DNA of 64,000 nucleotides from Paenibacillus sp. CAA11 (GCF_003060825.1 NZ_CP028922.1:978501-1042500), one strand, 5' to 3'; shown: positions 53,716 through 63,157, counted from the first letter of the stretch. Notes: a model not told the origin generated them from the sequence alone. A program made the numbers and translations.

Positions 53716-54134
53716 TTCTTACGCCTGCGGAAGGCTTGGTTCAGCACCTCGGAGAGGACAAGTCCGATCGCAATGGAGCCGGAGATAAGGAAGGCCTGGG
53801 CAGCGAGTTGTACGGCAGCATTGTAGTCGTTCTCGACGAACTTCCGCATCGCATCATAGGCCAGACCGCCGGGAACCAGCGGAATGATGCCTGCAACGCT
53901 GAAGATAATGACAGGCATTCGGTAGACCTTGGCTGACAGCTGGCTGACCACCCCGATCAGCAGTGTGGCGGCTACTGTAGAGAGCACTGTATCAAGGCGA
54001 GGGTCCAGGATATAGTAGACGATCCAGCCCAGCATGCCCGTTAGGCCGCACTGCAGAAGCGCGCGTCTGGGCGCATTGAAGATAATGCCGAAGGCCGCAG
54101 ATGCGATAAAGCTGGTAACCAATTGTGCAATCAT
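53712..54134 (-). CDS. ThrE-type exporter, C-terminal half (YjjB-like)
   Basis: 140 residues with four to five hydrophobic segments. It matches the C-terminal ThrE_2/YjjB family (VYRMPVIIFSVAGIIPLVPGGLAYDAM). It acts with the YjjP-like half encoded 17 bases upstream; the pair equals one full ThrE threonine/serine exporter, and E. coli YjjPB was reported to export succinate. The substrate here is unknown. Its 3' end meets the broken AEC gene tail to tail. Confidence 0.88.
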   Translation of the reverse strand: MIAQLVTSFIASAAFGIIFNAPRRALLQCGLTGMLGWIVYYILDPRLDTVLSTVAATLLIGVVSQLSAKVYRMPVIIFSVAGIIPLVPGGLAYDAMRKFVENDYNAAVQLAAQAFLISGSIAIGLVLSEVLNQAFRRRKN

Positions 54135-54151
54135 TAGACTTCCCGCCTTGT

Positions 54152-54922
54152 CTAGAAAAATGTAAATACTACGGCAATGCCCGCCCCAATCGCAAAGGCG
54201 GTTAGAAAGGCTTCAGCGCCTCGGGACAGCCCGGATACCAGGTGTCCGGCCATCAGATCCCTCACGGCGTTGGTAATGAGCAGGCCGGGCACCAGCGGCA
54301 TCACGGAGCCAATAATGATCTTATCAAGCTCCTGACCGATGCCTGCCTGTACGAGCAAATAGGAGAGCAGCCCGACGAGGAAAGAGGCTGAGAATTCGGC
54401 GAAGAACTTGATTCTGACGAGATGCTGAAGCAGGATGACCGCTGCAAAGCCGATTCCTCCGCTGATTAGAGCCGGGGCAAAGTCAGCCCAGCTTCCCTTG
54501 AACATAATGGCAAAGCACCCGCTGGCTATGGAAGCCGCAGCAATTTGCAGCGGCACTGAATAGGCGTGCCGGGCGGTATCAATCTCCTGAAGCAGCGCGG
54601 AGGCTTTGGCCGCCGACAGCTTGCCCTCTCCAAGCTGCCTGGAGATCGCGTTCACTGCGGCCACCTTCTCCAGGTCCGTTGTCCGCTCTGCAATCCGTAT
54701 CATCCGGGCCGACCCCGCATCCCCAGACTGAAAAATAATCCCCGTCGGAGTTACGTAGCTGTGGGAGACTGGCAGCCCCACGGAGGCGGCAATCCGGGAC
54801 ATTGTATCCTCTACTCGATAAGTCTCCGCTCCGCTTTGCAGCATAATCTTGCCCGCCAGAAGACAGATTCCGATCAATTCATCAAAACTTAGGGTAAGTT
54901 CTTTATCCAACTTCAGGTGCAC
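54152..54922 (-). CDS. ThrE-type exporter, N-terminal half (YjjP-like)
   Basis: 256 residues. A cytosolic N-terminal region (about 1-115, LAGKIMLQSGAETYRVEDTMSRIAASVG) is followed by five membrane segments, among them IIIGSVMPLVPGLLITNAVRDLMAG. It is the ThrE_1 half and forms the exporter with the next gene on the same strand. Confidence 0.88.
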   Translation of the reverse strand: MHLKLDKELTLSFDELIGICLLAGKIMLQSGAETYRVEDTMSRIAASVGLPVSHSYVTPTGIIFQSGDAGSARMIRIAERTTDLEKVAAVNAISRQLGEGKLSAAKASALLQEIDTARHAYSVPLQIAAASIASGCFAIMFKGSWADFAPALISGGIGFAAVILLQHLVRIKFFAEFSASFLVGLLSYLLVQAGIGQELDKIIIGSVMPLVPGLLITNAVRDLMAGHLVSGLSRGAEAFLTAFAIGAGIAVVFTFF

Positions 54923-55002
54923 TCCTTCAGGACAGCCAAGCCATCATCAGCATTGTCCGGATAATCGGATAGTTGATTCTGCGCTCAAAGCGCGAGAGAT
55001 CT

Positions 55003-55926
55003 TTAAGCAAAATGCTTGGCCAAAGTAATCAGGCCCGTAATCGTTACTATATTCAGCAGGGTGGAGACCAGGACGGTCTGGGCTGCAAAATCAGGTTCAT
55101 TGTTATATTCCTCGGCAAGGATGGATGTATTCACACCTGTAGGCATTCCCGAAGCGATCAGCAGAGCTTGAGCAGGAATACCCTTCAGCCCCAGCAGCAG
55201 AACAAGGCAAAGCCCGATTGCCGGCGCGATGAGCAGCCGAATAAGCACACTGTAGTAGACTTCAAGCCGGGTTAGCTGCAGCGGGTATTTGACGATCTGT
55301 GCCCCCAGCGTAAGCAAAGCAACTGCAACTAGCGAGTGATCGATATACAGCAGAGGCTTGGATACGAATTCCGGCAGCGGCACGTTTAGAGCGTGAAGAA
55401 CGAGTCCCAGCACCAGACAGTAAGGCACAGGCATCTTGAGGAAGCCAATCAGGGCCTGCTTGCCGAATCCTTCCGCCTTGGCGCTTTGCACCGAAATCGT
55501 TCCATAGGTGAAGGTTAGCAGGCTTTGAAAGGACATGATCAGTGCCTGTACTGAAGCGGCAAGCGGGTCTCCTTTAAATACAAGATCATTAATAGGAAGT
55601 CCATAGTTTCCTGAATTGTCCAGAATCAAGCTGTTCGTGAAGGCGGCCTTCATACCTCGTTTGAATCCCAGAGGCTTGCTGACCGCCGCGCTGATTAAAT
55701 AAAGAATGAACACATACACGGCATAGAACAGGGCGACCGTTCCAAGCAGTGACGGCGACATTTCCGCTTGATACATACTCATAAATACAGCCGCCGGGGT
55801 AATATAGTAGAAGTTTATTTTTGCCAGGGTGTAGAGATCGAGCCGAAAGGCACGCTGCATTAGCGCTCCGAACCCAATCAGCACAAAGATGGGCAAAATG
55901 ATGTCAAGTAAGATCTGCAATAGCAT
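55003..55926 (-). CDS. AEC-family transporter
   Basis: 307 residues with about ten hydrophobic segments. The auxin-efflux-carrier signature is visible in LDNSGNYGLPINDLVF and the C-terminal LLIASGMPTGVNTSILAEEYNN. Family members move carboxylates such as malate or auxin-like acids. It is an intact relative of the broken gene at 52.8-53.7 kb and may have made that copy dispensable. The substrate is unknown. Confidence 0.88.
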   Translation of the reverse strand: MLLQILLDIILPIFVLIGFGALMQRAFRLDLYTLAKINFYYITPAAVFMSMYQAEMSPSLLGTVALFYAVYVFILYLISAAVSKPLGFKRGMKAAFTNSLILDNSGNYGLPINDLVFKGDPLAASVQALIMSFQSLLTFTYGTISVQSAKAEGFGKQALIGFLKMPVPYCLVLGLVLHALNVPLPEFVSKPLLYIDHSLVAVALLTLGAQIVKYPLQLTRLEVYYSVLIRLLIAPAIGLCLVLLLGLKGIPAQALLIASGMPTGVNTSILAEEYNNEPDFAAQTVLVSTLLNIVTITGLITLAKHFA

Positions 55927-56327
55927 GGAGGTTCATCTACTTTCTACACGAGTTGGCATGCTTCTGATGCGTAGAAGCACGATTGTTATTATATCATGCC
56001 AAAGATGACTGTCTAAGCCTAAAATTCAATACCATGCCCTAAGAAAATTAAGTAGAGGTTCAGTCTATTTCATAGTGTGTAAATAATGAAAGATTGGTAT
56101 AGAATAGTAAAAAATTTGAATCGATTATTTCAAAACAAAGATAGTTTGGGAAAAAAATCACTAAAAGCAAAATAAATATCGACAATTTTGTTAACAAACA
56201 TATCAAACGCTTTGTTTTCTGCTATCTTTAGAAGGTAAGGTTAATGGTTAATGCATTGTAGGAACGTCTGTACAATGTAAGGCGTTAACAGGCTGTTATC
56301 AAGGCTTAATAAGGGAGAGAGGAAAAG
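55927..56327. promoter_or_regulatory. Regulatory region upstream of qoxA
   Basis: About 400 AT-rich bases without a gene. Signals: the palindrome TTTGTTAACAAA (56187-56198), a 7-bp inverted repeat CATTGTA/TACAATG (56254-56277), and a near Spo0A box on the minus strand (TGTCGAT, about 56177-56183). TTAATG with 17 bp to TACAAT (56271) is a weak promoter candidate. No regulator can be named from these. Confidence 0.35.
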
Positions 56328-57329
56328 ATGGATAAAAAACCAAGATCGCTTCGAACGCTGATCGCTGTGGTTATCACCGTGCTGACCCTCGGCGTGCTGA
56401 TCTGGGGTACGTTCTTCACTGTGGATTACCTGGTTCTTGATCCGAAGGGGCCGATTGGTGAGAAGCAGAAGGACCTCATCATCATTTCAACACTGCTGTG
56501 CAGCATTGTGATCGTGCCGGTGCTTATTCTGACTGCAGTCATCGTATGGCGCTACCGCGATAAGCCTAAGCGTAAGGCTGCTTATGATCCGAACTGGCAT
56601 CACAGCACGAAGCTGGAGACCATTTGGTGGGGAGTACCGATTGTTATTATTTTGGTGCTCGGTATTGTTACGGCCAAGTACACATATGCGCTTGAGCCTT
56701 CCAAACCGCTTGATCCGGAGCAGAAGCCGGTAACGGTTCAGGTTGTATCTCTGAACTGGAAATGGCTGTTCCTGTATCCGGAAGAGGGAATTGCAACGGT
56801 GAACACCTTGACGATTCCTAAGGATGTTCCGATCCGTTTTGAGATCACGGCGGATTCGCCGATGAACTCCTTCTGGATTCCGCAGCTCGGCGGACAGATT
56901 TATGCAATGAATGGCATGTCGATGACCCTGTATTTGAAGGCCGATGAAGTCGGCACTTACTTCGGGTCCGGTGCTAACTTTACTGGCGAGCAGTTCACCA
57001 AGATGCGCTTTGATGTGCATGCCAAGACTCAAAAGGATTATGATGCTTGGGTAGACAGTGTGAAGCAGAAGACTGACAAGACTTTGACAGCAGACGGCTA
57101 CAATACGCTGGCTAAACCAGGCGTGATGGGTGAGGAAGAATACTCCTCCTTCCCTGAAGGCATCTACAACAAGATTGCGTTCAAATATGTAGTTGAAGGT
57201 GAAGGGCATCATCATGGCGGCGGTTCTGCCAAAGGCTCTTCCACAGAAGATCAAGATATGGACATGGACATGTCAGGGATGGATATGAGCCATGAATCCG
57301 ATGCATCCACATCCCACGCAGGACATTGA
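56328..57329 (+). CDS. qoxA: Cytochrome aa3 menaquinol oxidase subunit II
   Basis: 333 residues. Two membrane helices (about 9-30 and 48-70) plus one near 95-115 precede the cupredoxin domain (WKWLFLYPEEGIATVNTL, MNSFWIPQLGGQIYAMNGMSM). The Cys ligands of a CuA centre are absent, so it is a quinol and not a cytochrome c oxidase. The lipobox Cys usual in QoxA is not seen before LVLDPKGP. The tail (about 285-333) is rich in His, Met and Asp (GHHHGG, MDMDMSGMDMSH). First gene of qoxABCD, with a good ribosome binding site. Confidence 0.93.
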   Translation: MDKKPRSLRTLIAVVITVLTLGVLIWGTFFTVDYLVLDPKGPIGEKQKDLIIISTLLCSIVIVPVLILTAVIVWRYRDKPKRKAAYDPNWHHSTKLETIWWGVPIVIILVLGIVTAKYTYALEPSKPLDPEQKPVTVQVVSLNWKWLFLYPEEGIATVNTLTIPKDVPIRFEITADSPMNSFWIPQLGGQIYAMNGMSMTLYLKADEVGTYFGSGANFTGEQFTKMRFDVHAKTQKDYDAWVDSVKQKTDKTLTADGYNTLAKPGVMGEEEYSSFPEGIYNKIAFKYVVEGEGHHHGGGSAKGSSTEDQDMDMDMSGMDMSHESDASTSHAGH

Positions 57330-57350
57330 TAAGAGGAAAGGAGTAACCCC

Positions 57351-59321
57351 ATGCTGGATACGATTAAAGACTTCGCGTCATGGTTCTTTGTTACGGGCGA
57401 CCCGTTAATTTACGGCGCAGACGTAGCCATTACGCTGTCGGTCATCGCAATTGTCGGGGTGCTGACCTATTTCAAAAAATGGGGATGGCTCTGGAAAAAC
57501 TGGCTGACTACGGTTGACCACAAAAAAATCGGCATTATGTACATTCTGGCATCGCTGCTTATGCTGTTCCGCGGCGGTGTAGACGCCATTATGATGCGGA
57601 CGCAAATTGCGCTGCCGGATATTAAATTCCTTGAACCTGAACACTATAATCAAGTATTTACGACCCACGGCACGATTATGATCCTCTTCATGGCGATGCC
57701 GCTGATGTTCGGACTTTTCAATATTATTGTTCCGCTGCAAATCGGTGCACGGGATGTAGCCTTCCCGTTCCTGAATGCACTTAGCTTCTGGTTGTTCTTC
57801 GCAGGAGCGATGCTCTTCAATATGTCCTTCGTGATCGGCGGTTCGCCGGACGCAGGCTGGACCAGTTATCCGCCACTATCCGGACTGATGCATAATCCGG
57901 GTGTCGGGCAGAACTTCTATATTTGGGGCATACAGATTTCCGGTATCGGCTCGCTCGCGACAGGGATTAACTTCATGGTGACCCTGATCAAGATGCGTGC
58001 ACCAGGAATGACATTGATGAAAATGCCAATGTTCTCTTGGTCAGTATTTGCAACTTGTATCATTATCATCCTGGCGTTCCCGATTCTGACGATGACGCTG
58101 GCCTTGCTGTTCCTGGACCGTTTTGGCGGCGCGCATTTCTTCACGCTCGACCTTGGCGGTAACCCGATGATGTATATCAACTTGTTTTGGATGTGGGGTC
58201 ACCCTGAGGTATATATTGTCGTTCTGCCGGCTTTCGGTATTTTCTCCGAAGTCGTGGCGACTTTCTCACGCAAACGGATCTTTGGTTACAAATCTATGGT
58301 ATTCGCGATGCTGGTCATCAGCGTGCTCTCATTCTTCACTTGGCTCCATCACTTCTTTACGATGGGATCAGGGGCGGACATCAATGTGTTCTTTGCAATC
58401 ACGACAATGCTGATTGCCATACCGACAGGTGTTAAGATCTTTAACTGGCTGTTCACGATGTACCGTGGCCGGATCAAATTTGAGCTGCCGATGATGTGGA
58501 CAATCGCGTTCATTCCTTGCTTCGTTGTCGGGGGGATGACCGGGGTGCTGCTGGCTGTAGCACCTGCTGACTTCCAGTTCCACAACAGTTACTTCTTGAT
58601 TGCTCACTTCCACCAAGTGCTGATTGGCGGGGTTGTCTTCGGATACTTTGCTGGTATGTACTACTGGTGGCCTAAAATGTTTGGCTTCAAGCTTAACGAT
58701 TACTGGGGTAAATGGGCATTCTGGTTCTGGAACATCGGTTTCTATGTTTGCTTCATGCCGCAATATGCTCTTGGTCTTGCGGGTATGACTCGCCGTATCA
58801 GCGAGTACTCTTGGGATACGGGCTGGGGACCGCTGAACCTGATCTCTACGATCGGTGCGTTCCTGATGGGCTTGGGCTTTATTTTCCAAGTGGTCCAAAT
58901 TGCAACCAGCATCTTCAAGCATCAAAAAGACGTTACTGGAGACATCTGGGATGCACGCACGCTGGAATGGTCTACACCATCCCCGGCACCTGAGTATAAC
59001 TTCGCCGTTATTCCTCATGTTCATGATGTGGATGACTGGTGGGAGACCAAACAGCGCCGTGCGAAGGGAATTCCAGAGGCACCGCAGCCGCAGCTGGAGC
59101 CAATCCATATGCCGAAGAACTCGGCGATTCCGATCATCATGTCGCTCTTCTGGTTTGTCGCAGGCTTCGGCTTTGTGTTCGGCTGGTGGTGGTTCTACGT
59201 TCCAGGTATGATTGGCGTTCTGCTCTGCATGCTGGCGCGTTCGTTCTCTTATAATACGGATTACTACATTCCTGTAGATGAAATTAAACGCACGGAAGCT
59301 GCAATAAGGGGGTCCGTATAA
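57351..59321 (+). CDS. qoxB: Cytochrome aa3 menaquinol oxidase subunit I
   Basis: 656 residues, the size of Bacillus QoxB. It has heme-copper oxidase landmarks: TTHGTIMI with the heme His, WGHPEVYI with the Cu ligand His and the cross-linked Tyr, HHFFTM with the His pair, and AHFHQVLIGG with the heme His pair. It has about 14-15 membrane helices. It reduces O2 with electrons from menaquinol and pumps protons. It overlaps qoxC by one base. The menaquinone would come from the futalosine pathway represented at 12-13.6 kb. Confidence 0.97.
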   Translation: MLDTIKDFASWFFVTGDPLIYGADVAITLSVIAIVGVLTYFKKWGWLWKNWLTTVDHKKIGIMYILASLLMLFRGGVDAIMMRTQIALPDIKFLEPEHYNQVFTTHGTIMILFMAMPLMFGLFNIIVPLQIGARDVAFPFLNALSFWLFFAGAMLFNMSFVIGGSPDAGWTSYPPLSGLMHNPGVGQNFYIWGIQISGIGSLATGINFMVTLIKMRAPGMTLMKMPMFSWSVFATCIIIILAFPILTMTLALLFLDRFGGAHFFTLDLGGNPMMYINLFWMWGHPEVYIVVLPAFGIFSEVVATFSRKRIFGYKSMVFAMLVISVLSFFTWLHHFFTMGSGADINVFFAITTMLIAIPTGVKIFNWLFTMYRGRIKFELPMMWTIAFIPCFVVGGMTGVLLAVAPADFQFHNSYFLIAHFHQVLIGGVVFGYFAGMYYWWPKMFGFKLNDYWGKWAFWFWNIGFYVCFMPQYALGLAGMTRRISEYSWDTGWGPLNLISTIGAFLMGLGFIFQVVQIATSIFKHQKDVTGDIWDARTLEWSTPSPAPEYNFAVIPHVHDVDDWWETKQRRAKGIPEAPQPQLEPIHMPKNSAIPIIMSLFWFVAGFGFVFGWWWFYVPGMIGVLLCMLARSFSYNTDYYIPVDEIKRTEAAIRGSV

Positions 59322-59938
59322 TGGCACAATCGGCTGTAAATAAAGGGAATCACGGTGCCGGCCATGATCACGGTCATCACGACCCGAATGAACTCAAGGT
59401 ACTTGGCTTCTGGTTCTTCCTGATTTCAGACGTTATTCTCTTCTCCGTCCTGTTCGCGACCTTTATCGTGCTGCGCAACAGCACGGCAGGTGGGCCTACC
59501 GGGGAAGAATTGTTCAATATGCCAGGAGTTATCGCAGAGACGTTTATCCTCCTGACATCCAGCTTTACCAGCGGTTTGGCGGTTCTAGCGATGAACCGCA
59601 ACCAGAAGAAGCAACTGATTGGCTGGCTGATCGTCACAGCTATTCTGGGCGCCGCGTTTATTGGTCTTGAAATTTCCGAGTTTGTTGAAATGGTGCACGA
59701 AGGAGCCGCTTATACAACAAGCGCGTTCACATCGGCATTCTTCACACTGGTGGGGACTCACGGTCTTCACGTTTCTCTGGGTCTTCTGTGGATGATCGGA
59801 CTGATGATTCAGATTGGTCGTCGGGGAATTACAGACACAACCCGCGGCAAGATCACAGTAATCAGCTTGTACTGGCACTTTCTTGACGTCATCTGGATCT
59901 TCCTGCTTACGGTTGTCTACTTGATGGGGGTGATGTAA
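59321..59938 (+). CDS. qoxC: Cytochrome aa3 menaquinol oxidase subunit III
   Basis: 205 residues, five membrane helices. Subunit III motifs ELKVLGFWFFLISDVILFSVLF, SEFVEMVHEG and GTHGLHVSLGLLWM, with WHFLDVIWIFLLTVVYL at the end. The start codon overlaps the qoxB stop codon (TAATG). The short N-terminus is His-rich (HGAGHDHGHHDP). Confidence 0.95.
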   Translation: MAQSAVNKGNHGAGHDHGHHDPNELKVLGFWFFLISDVILFSVLFATFIVLRNSTAGGPTGEELFNMPGVIAETFILLTSSFTSGLAVLAMNRNQKKQLIGWLIVTAILGAAFIGLEISEFVEMVHEGAAYTTSAFTSAFFTLVGTHGLHVSLGLLWMIGLMIQIGRRGITDTTRGKITVISLYWHFLDVIWIFLLTVVYLMGVM

Positions 59939-59939
59939 T

Positions 59940-60278
59940 ATGGCACAGCATAATACAGAGTCCGGTTCTCATGATCACGGTCATGAATCACATGGTTCGC
60001 TGAAATCCTATGTCATTGGATTTGTGCTATCCATCATTCTAACCATCATTCCACTCGTTATCGTACTGAATGACTTGATGAACCGTACGGCTGCATTTGT
60101 GGTCATTATGGCTGCTGCAGTCCTGCAATTGTTCGTTCAGCTGTTCTTCTTCATGCATCTCCGCGAGACGGAGAAGCCTCGCTGGAACGTCATGGGACTG
60201 GTACTTGGCGTAGTCATTCTGGTTACGGTAGTAGCGGGATCGATTTGGATCATGGAATACAACAAAGTAGGATACTGA
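59940..60278 (+). CDS. qoxD: Cytochrome aa3 menaquinol oxidase subunit IV
   Basis: 112 residues, three membrane helices. SLKSYVIGFVLSIILTIIPL and VQLFFFMHLRETEKPRWN are typical of QoxD/CyoD. The N-terminus is also His-rich. It starts one base after qoxC and is the last gene of the operon, with a terminator 28 bases downstream. Confidence 0.93.
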   Translation: MAQHNTESGSHDHGHESHGSLKSYVIGFVLSIILTIIPLVIVLNDLMNRTAAFVVIMAAAVLQLFVQLFFFMHLRETEKPRWNVMGLVLGVVILVTVVAGSIWIMEYNKVGY

Positions 60279-60305
60279 GTTAAAATTAGTTTTTTAGAAG
60301 CTGTT

Positions 60306-60343
60306 AAAAGGCGGTCTGCACTCTAGTGCGGGCCGCCTTTTTT
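60306..60343 (+). terminator. Terminator of the qox operon
   Basis: AAAAGGCGGTCTGCACT pairs with AGTGCGGGCCGCCTTTT, then TTTTTT. Confidence 0.88.
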
Positions 60344-60464
60344 ACGTCCGACATTGCTTTGGGGAAATGTTTAAATTTGAGAAGATGAGGTTAGTATACA
60401 GTACGAGGCTATTCATGAATTCAGGCAGGTTAGCACCTTTATAATCGTTAAGGGAGTGATAAGG

Positions 60465-60755
60465 ATGGCGGCTAAGGTATATCCTTTCAAGGATAAGAAG
60501 GGCGAGAGGGACAGGAACGGCCATTGGTTTGCTACAGTGCTGACAATCGCTTCATGGATTGTGCTTATCGTGGGTATTATCCTCTGTCTTGTCAGACTTT
60601 CGGATTTTAATGATGATAACATGTATTTGATGGGCGGAATCGGATGTATTGTGGCCAGTGTATTTATTTACTGTATAGGCGCTTTCATGCACGCTTCCCA
60701 GACCAAGCGCTACCAGCAAGCCACGGATGATGTAGCGGAGAAGAGGAAGCATTAA
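60465..60755 (+). CDS. Small two-helix membrane protein
   Basis: 96 residues from the ATG at 60465; AAGGGAG lies 9 bases upstream. The hydrophilic, basic N-terminus (MAAKVYPFKDKKGERDRNGH) precedes two membrane helices (about 25-45 and 56-77) and a charged C-terminus. I do not recognise a family. It lies behind the qox terminator, so it has its own transcript; a strong terminator follows. Confidence 0.75.
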   Translation: MAAKVYPFKDKKGERDRNGHWFATVLTIASWIVLIVGIILCLVRLSDFNDDNMYLMGGIGCIVASVFIYCIGAFMHASQTKRYQQATDDVAEKRKH

Positions 60756-60768
60756 CTATAGATGGCAT

Positions 60769-60800
60769 AGCAGCCCTTTCGGGGGCTGTTTTTTTTGTTT
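60769..60800 (+). terminator. Terminator after the small membrane protein
   Basis: CAGCCC/GGGGCTG with a short UUCG-like loop and a long T tract. Confidence 0.88.
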
Positions 60801-60817
60801 TTAAGGGTGAAATAACA

Positions 60818-61258
60818 TTAGAGGTCTTTCTTGCGCCACTCTACTTTCTTGCCAATCGTCTCTTCCACTTGGGCGGTGAGCAGCTGCAGAGTGTGATCCT
60901 CGTTATCGAAGTTGCCGGTTATACAACCTGAGCACAGCTGATGGGAATTCATAAGCACGATCCGGTAGCCGAACCTGCCTTCCAGCAAGGATTGTGCTCT
61001 CGTTATGGCTTGGGGAAAAGAGACAGCCCTGCGTGTGGAAGATTCAGAACAGATGTATAGTTCGCTGCGGATTTTGGCTGTATGTATTTCAGTGAATTGA
61101 TTAAGGGGAATTTCCTGAAGTCCTCCGCTTTCCAGGATGGTAACCACCTTGTGGCTTCCTATATATATGCCCGCGATTTCGGCTAACCCTTCATGCCAAG
61201 TTGTAACAAGCAGAGAGCCTGGGGTAGGTTCGCTAGTCTTAAACAGTCGTCCAAACAT
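60818..61258 (-). CDS. LRAT-like (NlpC/P60-related) protein with altered catalytic residues
   Basis: 146 residues from MFGRLFKTS; GAGGGAGAAAG precedes this ATG. The spacing of GLAEIAGIYIGSHKVV and, 90 residues on, AITRAQSLLEGRFGYRIVLMNSHQLCSGCITG recalls LRAT/NC-domain proteins, which have an active His in the first block and NCEHF...TG in the second. Here the first His is absent, and the catalytic Cys position of NCEHF reads NSHQL. If the comparison is right, it is an inactive or changed relative. The function is unknown and the family call is tentative. Confidence 0.45.
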   Translation of the reverse strand: MFGRLFKTSEPTPGSLLVTTWHEGLAEIAGIYIGSHKVVTILESGGLQEIPLNQFTEIHTAKIRSELYICSESSTRRAVSFPQAITRAQSLLEGRFGYRIVLMNSHQLCSGCITGNFDNEDHTLQLLTAQVEETIGKKVEWRKKDL

Positions 61259-61407
61259 TGCTTTCTCCCTCTGATTAAGTAAATAATTCCAGCATTTTAC
61301 TAGAATTATAAAGGGGAAGATTAGGGATATCAACCTTGAGAAGACATTTAGAACCAAAGTATGAGAAAAGGCAGACTATAGGATTACCCCGTCTGCCTTG
61401 GCTTGTC

Positions 61408-62145
61408 TTATTTTGATTCTGTTTTAGTAGGTTCCTTGTACTCTGTGCCTTTGGTGTCAACCGTGACCTTTTTCATGACCGGAGGATTTTTGGCTAGCTC
61501 TCCATTTGTCGGAACACTGACGATCTCGTCTACGGTCTTCATACCTTCAACGACTTTACCGAAAGCAGCATACTGTCCATTTAGAGAATCCGCATCAGCG
61601 ACCATAATGAAGAACTGGGAACCTGCAGAGTTCGGATCCTGGGCTCTGGCCATAGAGATCACTCCGCGGGTATGAGACAGATCATTCTTGAAGCCATTCG
61701 TTGTGAATTCACCCGGGATCGAGTAGCCTGGTCCGCCCCCGCCATTTCCGTCAGGATCGCCCCCCTGGATCATGAATCCTGGCACTACACGATGGAAGGT
61801 CAGGCCGTCATAGAAGCCCTTCTTGACCAGACTGATAAAGTTGTTCACCGTATTCGGGGCAACATCAGGATATAGCTCGACCTTTATCGTCTTGCCGTTC
61901 TCCATTTCAATCGTAACGATAGGATCTTTCTCGGAGCGGACAGGCTCGGCATCCGAGGTGTTGTCCGATGCTTTAGAAGGATCAGATACGGCAGAATTAT
62001 TCTTCGCTTGATTTGAGCCCTCCGAGGCGCTCTTGTTGTTCTGGGCGTTCTTAGAGCTGGTGTTATTGTTCCCGCAGCCGGAGACAAGCACCAGGACTAG
62101 CAGGAGCGATAGAATACCCGCCCCGTAGGCTTTCAATTGCTTCAT
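61408..62145 (-). CDS. Cyclophilin-type peptidyl-prolyl isomerase lipoprotein
   Basis: 245 residues. Lipoprotein signal with lipobox VSGC (Cys about 24), then a Ser/Asn-rich linker (about 25-75). The cyclophilin domain is complete: FISLVKKGFYDGLTFHRVVPGFMIQGGDPDG, with the active Arg in FHRV and the later NSAGSQFFI and YAAFGKVVEGM. It would assist folding of secreted proteins at the outer membrane face. It is monocistronic. Confidence 0.94.
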   Translation of the reverse strand: MKQLKAYGAGILSLLLVLVLVSGCGNNNTSSKNAQNNKSASEGSNQAKNNSAVSDPSKASDNTSDAEPVRSEKDPIVTIEMENGKTIKVELYPDVAPNTVNNFISLVKKGFYDGLTFHRVVPGFMIQGGDPDGNGGGGPGYSIPGEFTTNGFKNDLSHTRGVISMARAQDPNSAGSQFFIMVADADSLNGQYAAFGKVVEGMKTVDEIVSVPTNGELAKNPPVMKKVTVDTKGTEYKEPTKTESK

Positions 62146-62317
62146 GTTGTTGTGTTCTTCCTTTCTTTCATAATAGGTTTGTTTGTTACTTCTATCATAC
62201 CTCAGGAGGTGGGTTCATGTGAAATTTCTGCGACTAAGCTGATTATTTATACAAGGCCAGGGTAATTACAGTATGCAAGCCAAGCCTAAATATTCAAGCT
62301 AGCAGAGGAGGAATACG

Positions 62318-63157
62318 ATGTTTTTTCACGTGAAGGAATTACAGTTCAAAGCAAGGCCTGAGAAGCCCGACCCGATATATGCCAAGAAGTTGCAGGAGGT
62401 ATTAGGGGGGCAGTACGGCGAAATGTCAGTCATGATGCAGTATCTCTTCCAGGGCTGGAACTGCCGTGCGGAACGGAAGTATCGCGACATGCTGCTGGAT
62501 ATTGGAACAGAGGAGATCGGCCATGTGGAAATGCTCAGTACGATGATCGCCCAGCTGCTGGACGGTGCTCCGGCGGACCAGCAGGAGGAGGCGGCGAAGG
62601 ATCCTGTGATTGGAGCTGTGCTTGGCGGTATGAATCCGCAGCATGCGATAGTATCAGGCTTGGGAGCGACGCCTACGGACAGCAATGGCTATCCTTGGAA
62701 CAGCCGTTATATTGTAGCCAGCGGTAATCTGCTCGCAGATTTCCGTGCCAATCTGAATGCGGAGTCGCAAGGGCTCCTACAGGTTGTCCGGCTGTATGAA
62801 CAGACCACTGATCCTGGAGTCCGTGAGATGCTGTCCTTTATGATTGCACGTGATATCATGCACCAGAACCAATGGCTTGCAGCGATTGAGGAAATTGAAC
62901 AGATGGACGGTGTTATAGTGCCAGCTTCATTCCCGCGGGAACGGGCGGTGGAAGAAGCAACGCGCCAATTCCTAAACTTCTCTGAAGGTACACAGAGCCG
63001 GGAGGGAAGATGGGCAGCCGGACCAACCATGGACGGATTGGGACAGTTTGAATATGTAGAGAAGCCAGCAGCAGCCGGACAGGATCCGGAGCTGAATCCA
63101 CCGGCTGAATTTACGCATTCCAAAGCAGGCGCGCCTCCAAAGCTTGCTAACCCCTAA
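62318..63157 (+). CDS. Manganese catalase
   Basis: 279 residues; GAGGAGG precedes the ATG. Four-helix ferritin-like fold. Metal-ligand segments: ELQFKARPEKPDP at the start, GGQYGEMSVMMQYLFQGWN, IGTEEIGHVEML, and further on FMIARDIMHQNQWLAAIEE. These supply the Glu/His ligands of the dimanganese site, which splits H2O2. CotJC-type coat proteins are close relatives but are shorter; the long C-terminal part (about 215-279) fits a true catalase. A terminator follows. Confidence 0.92.
   Translation: MFFHVKELQFKARPEKPDPIYAKKLQEVLGGQYGEMSVMMQYLFQGWNCRAERKYRDMLLDIGTEEIGHVEMLSTMIAQLLDGAPADQQEEAAKDPVIGAVLGGMNPQHAIVSGLGATPTDSNGYPWNSRYIVASGNLLADFRANLNAESQGLLQVVRLYEQTTDPGVREMLSFMIARDIMHQNQWLAAIEEIEQMDGVIVPASFPRERAVEEATRQFLNFSEGTQSREGRWAAGPTMDGLGQFEYVEKPAAAGQDPELNPPAEFTHSKAGAPPKLANP

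Noticed and set aside
56177..56183. Spo0A box on the minus strand before qoxA
   Set aside because: TGTCGAT differs from TGTCGAA in one of seven bases and lacks the extended match; too weak alone.
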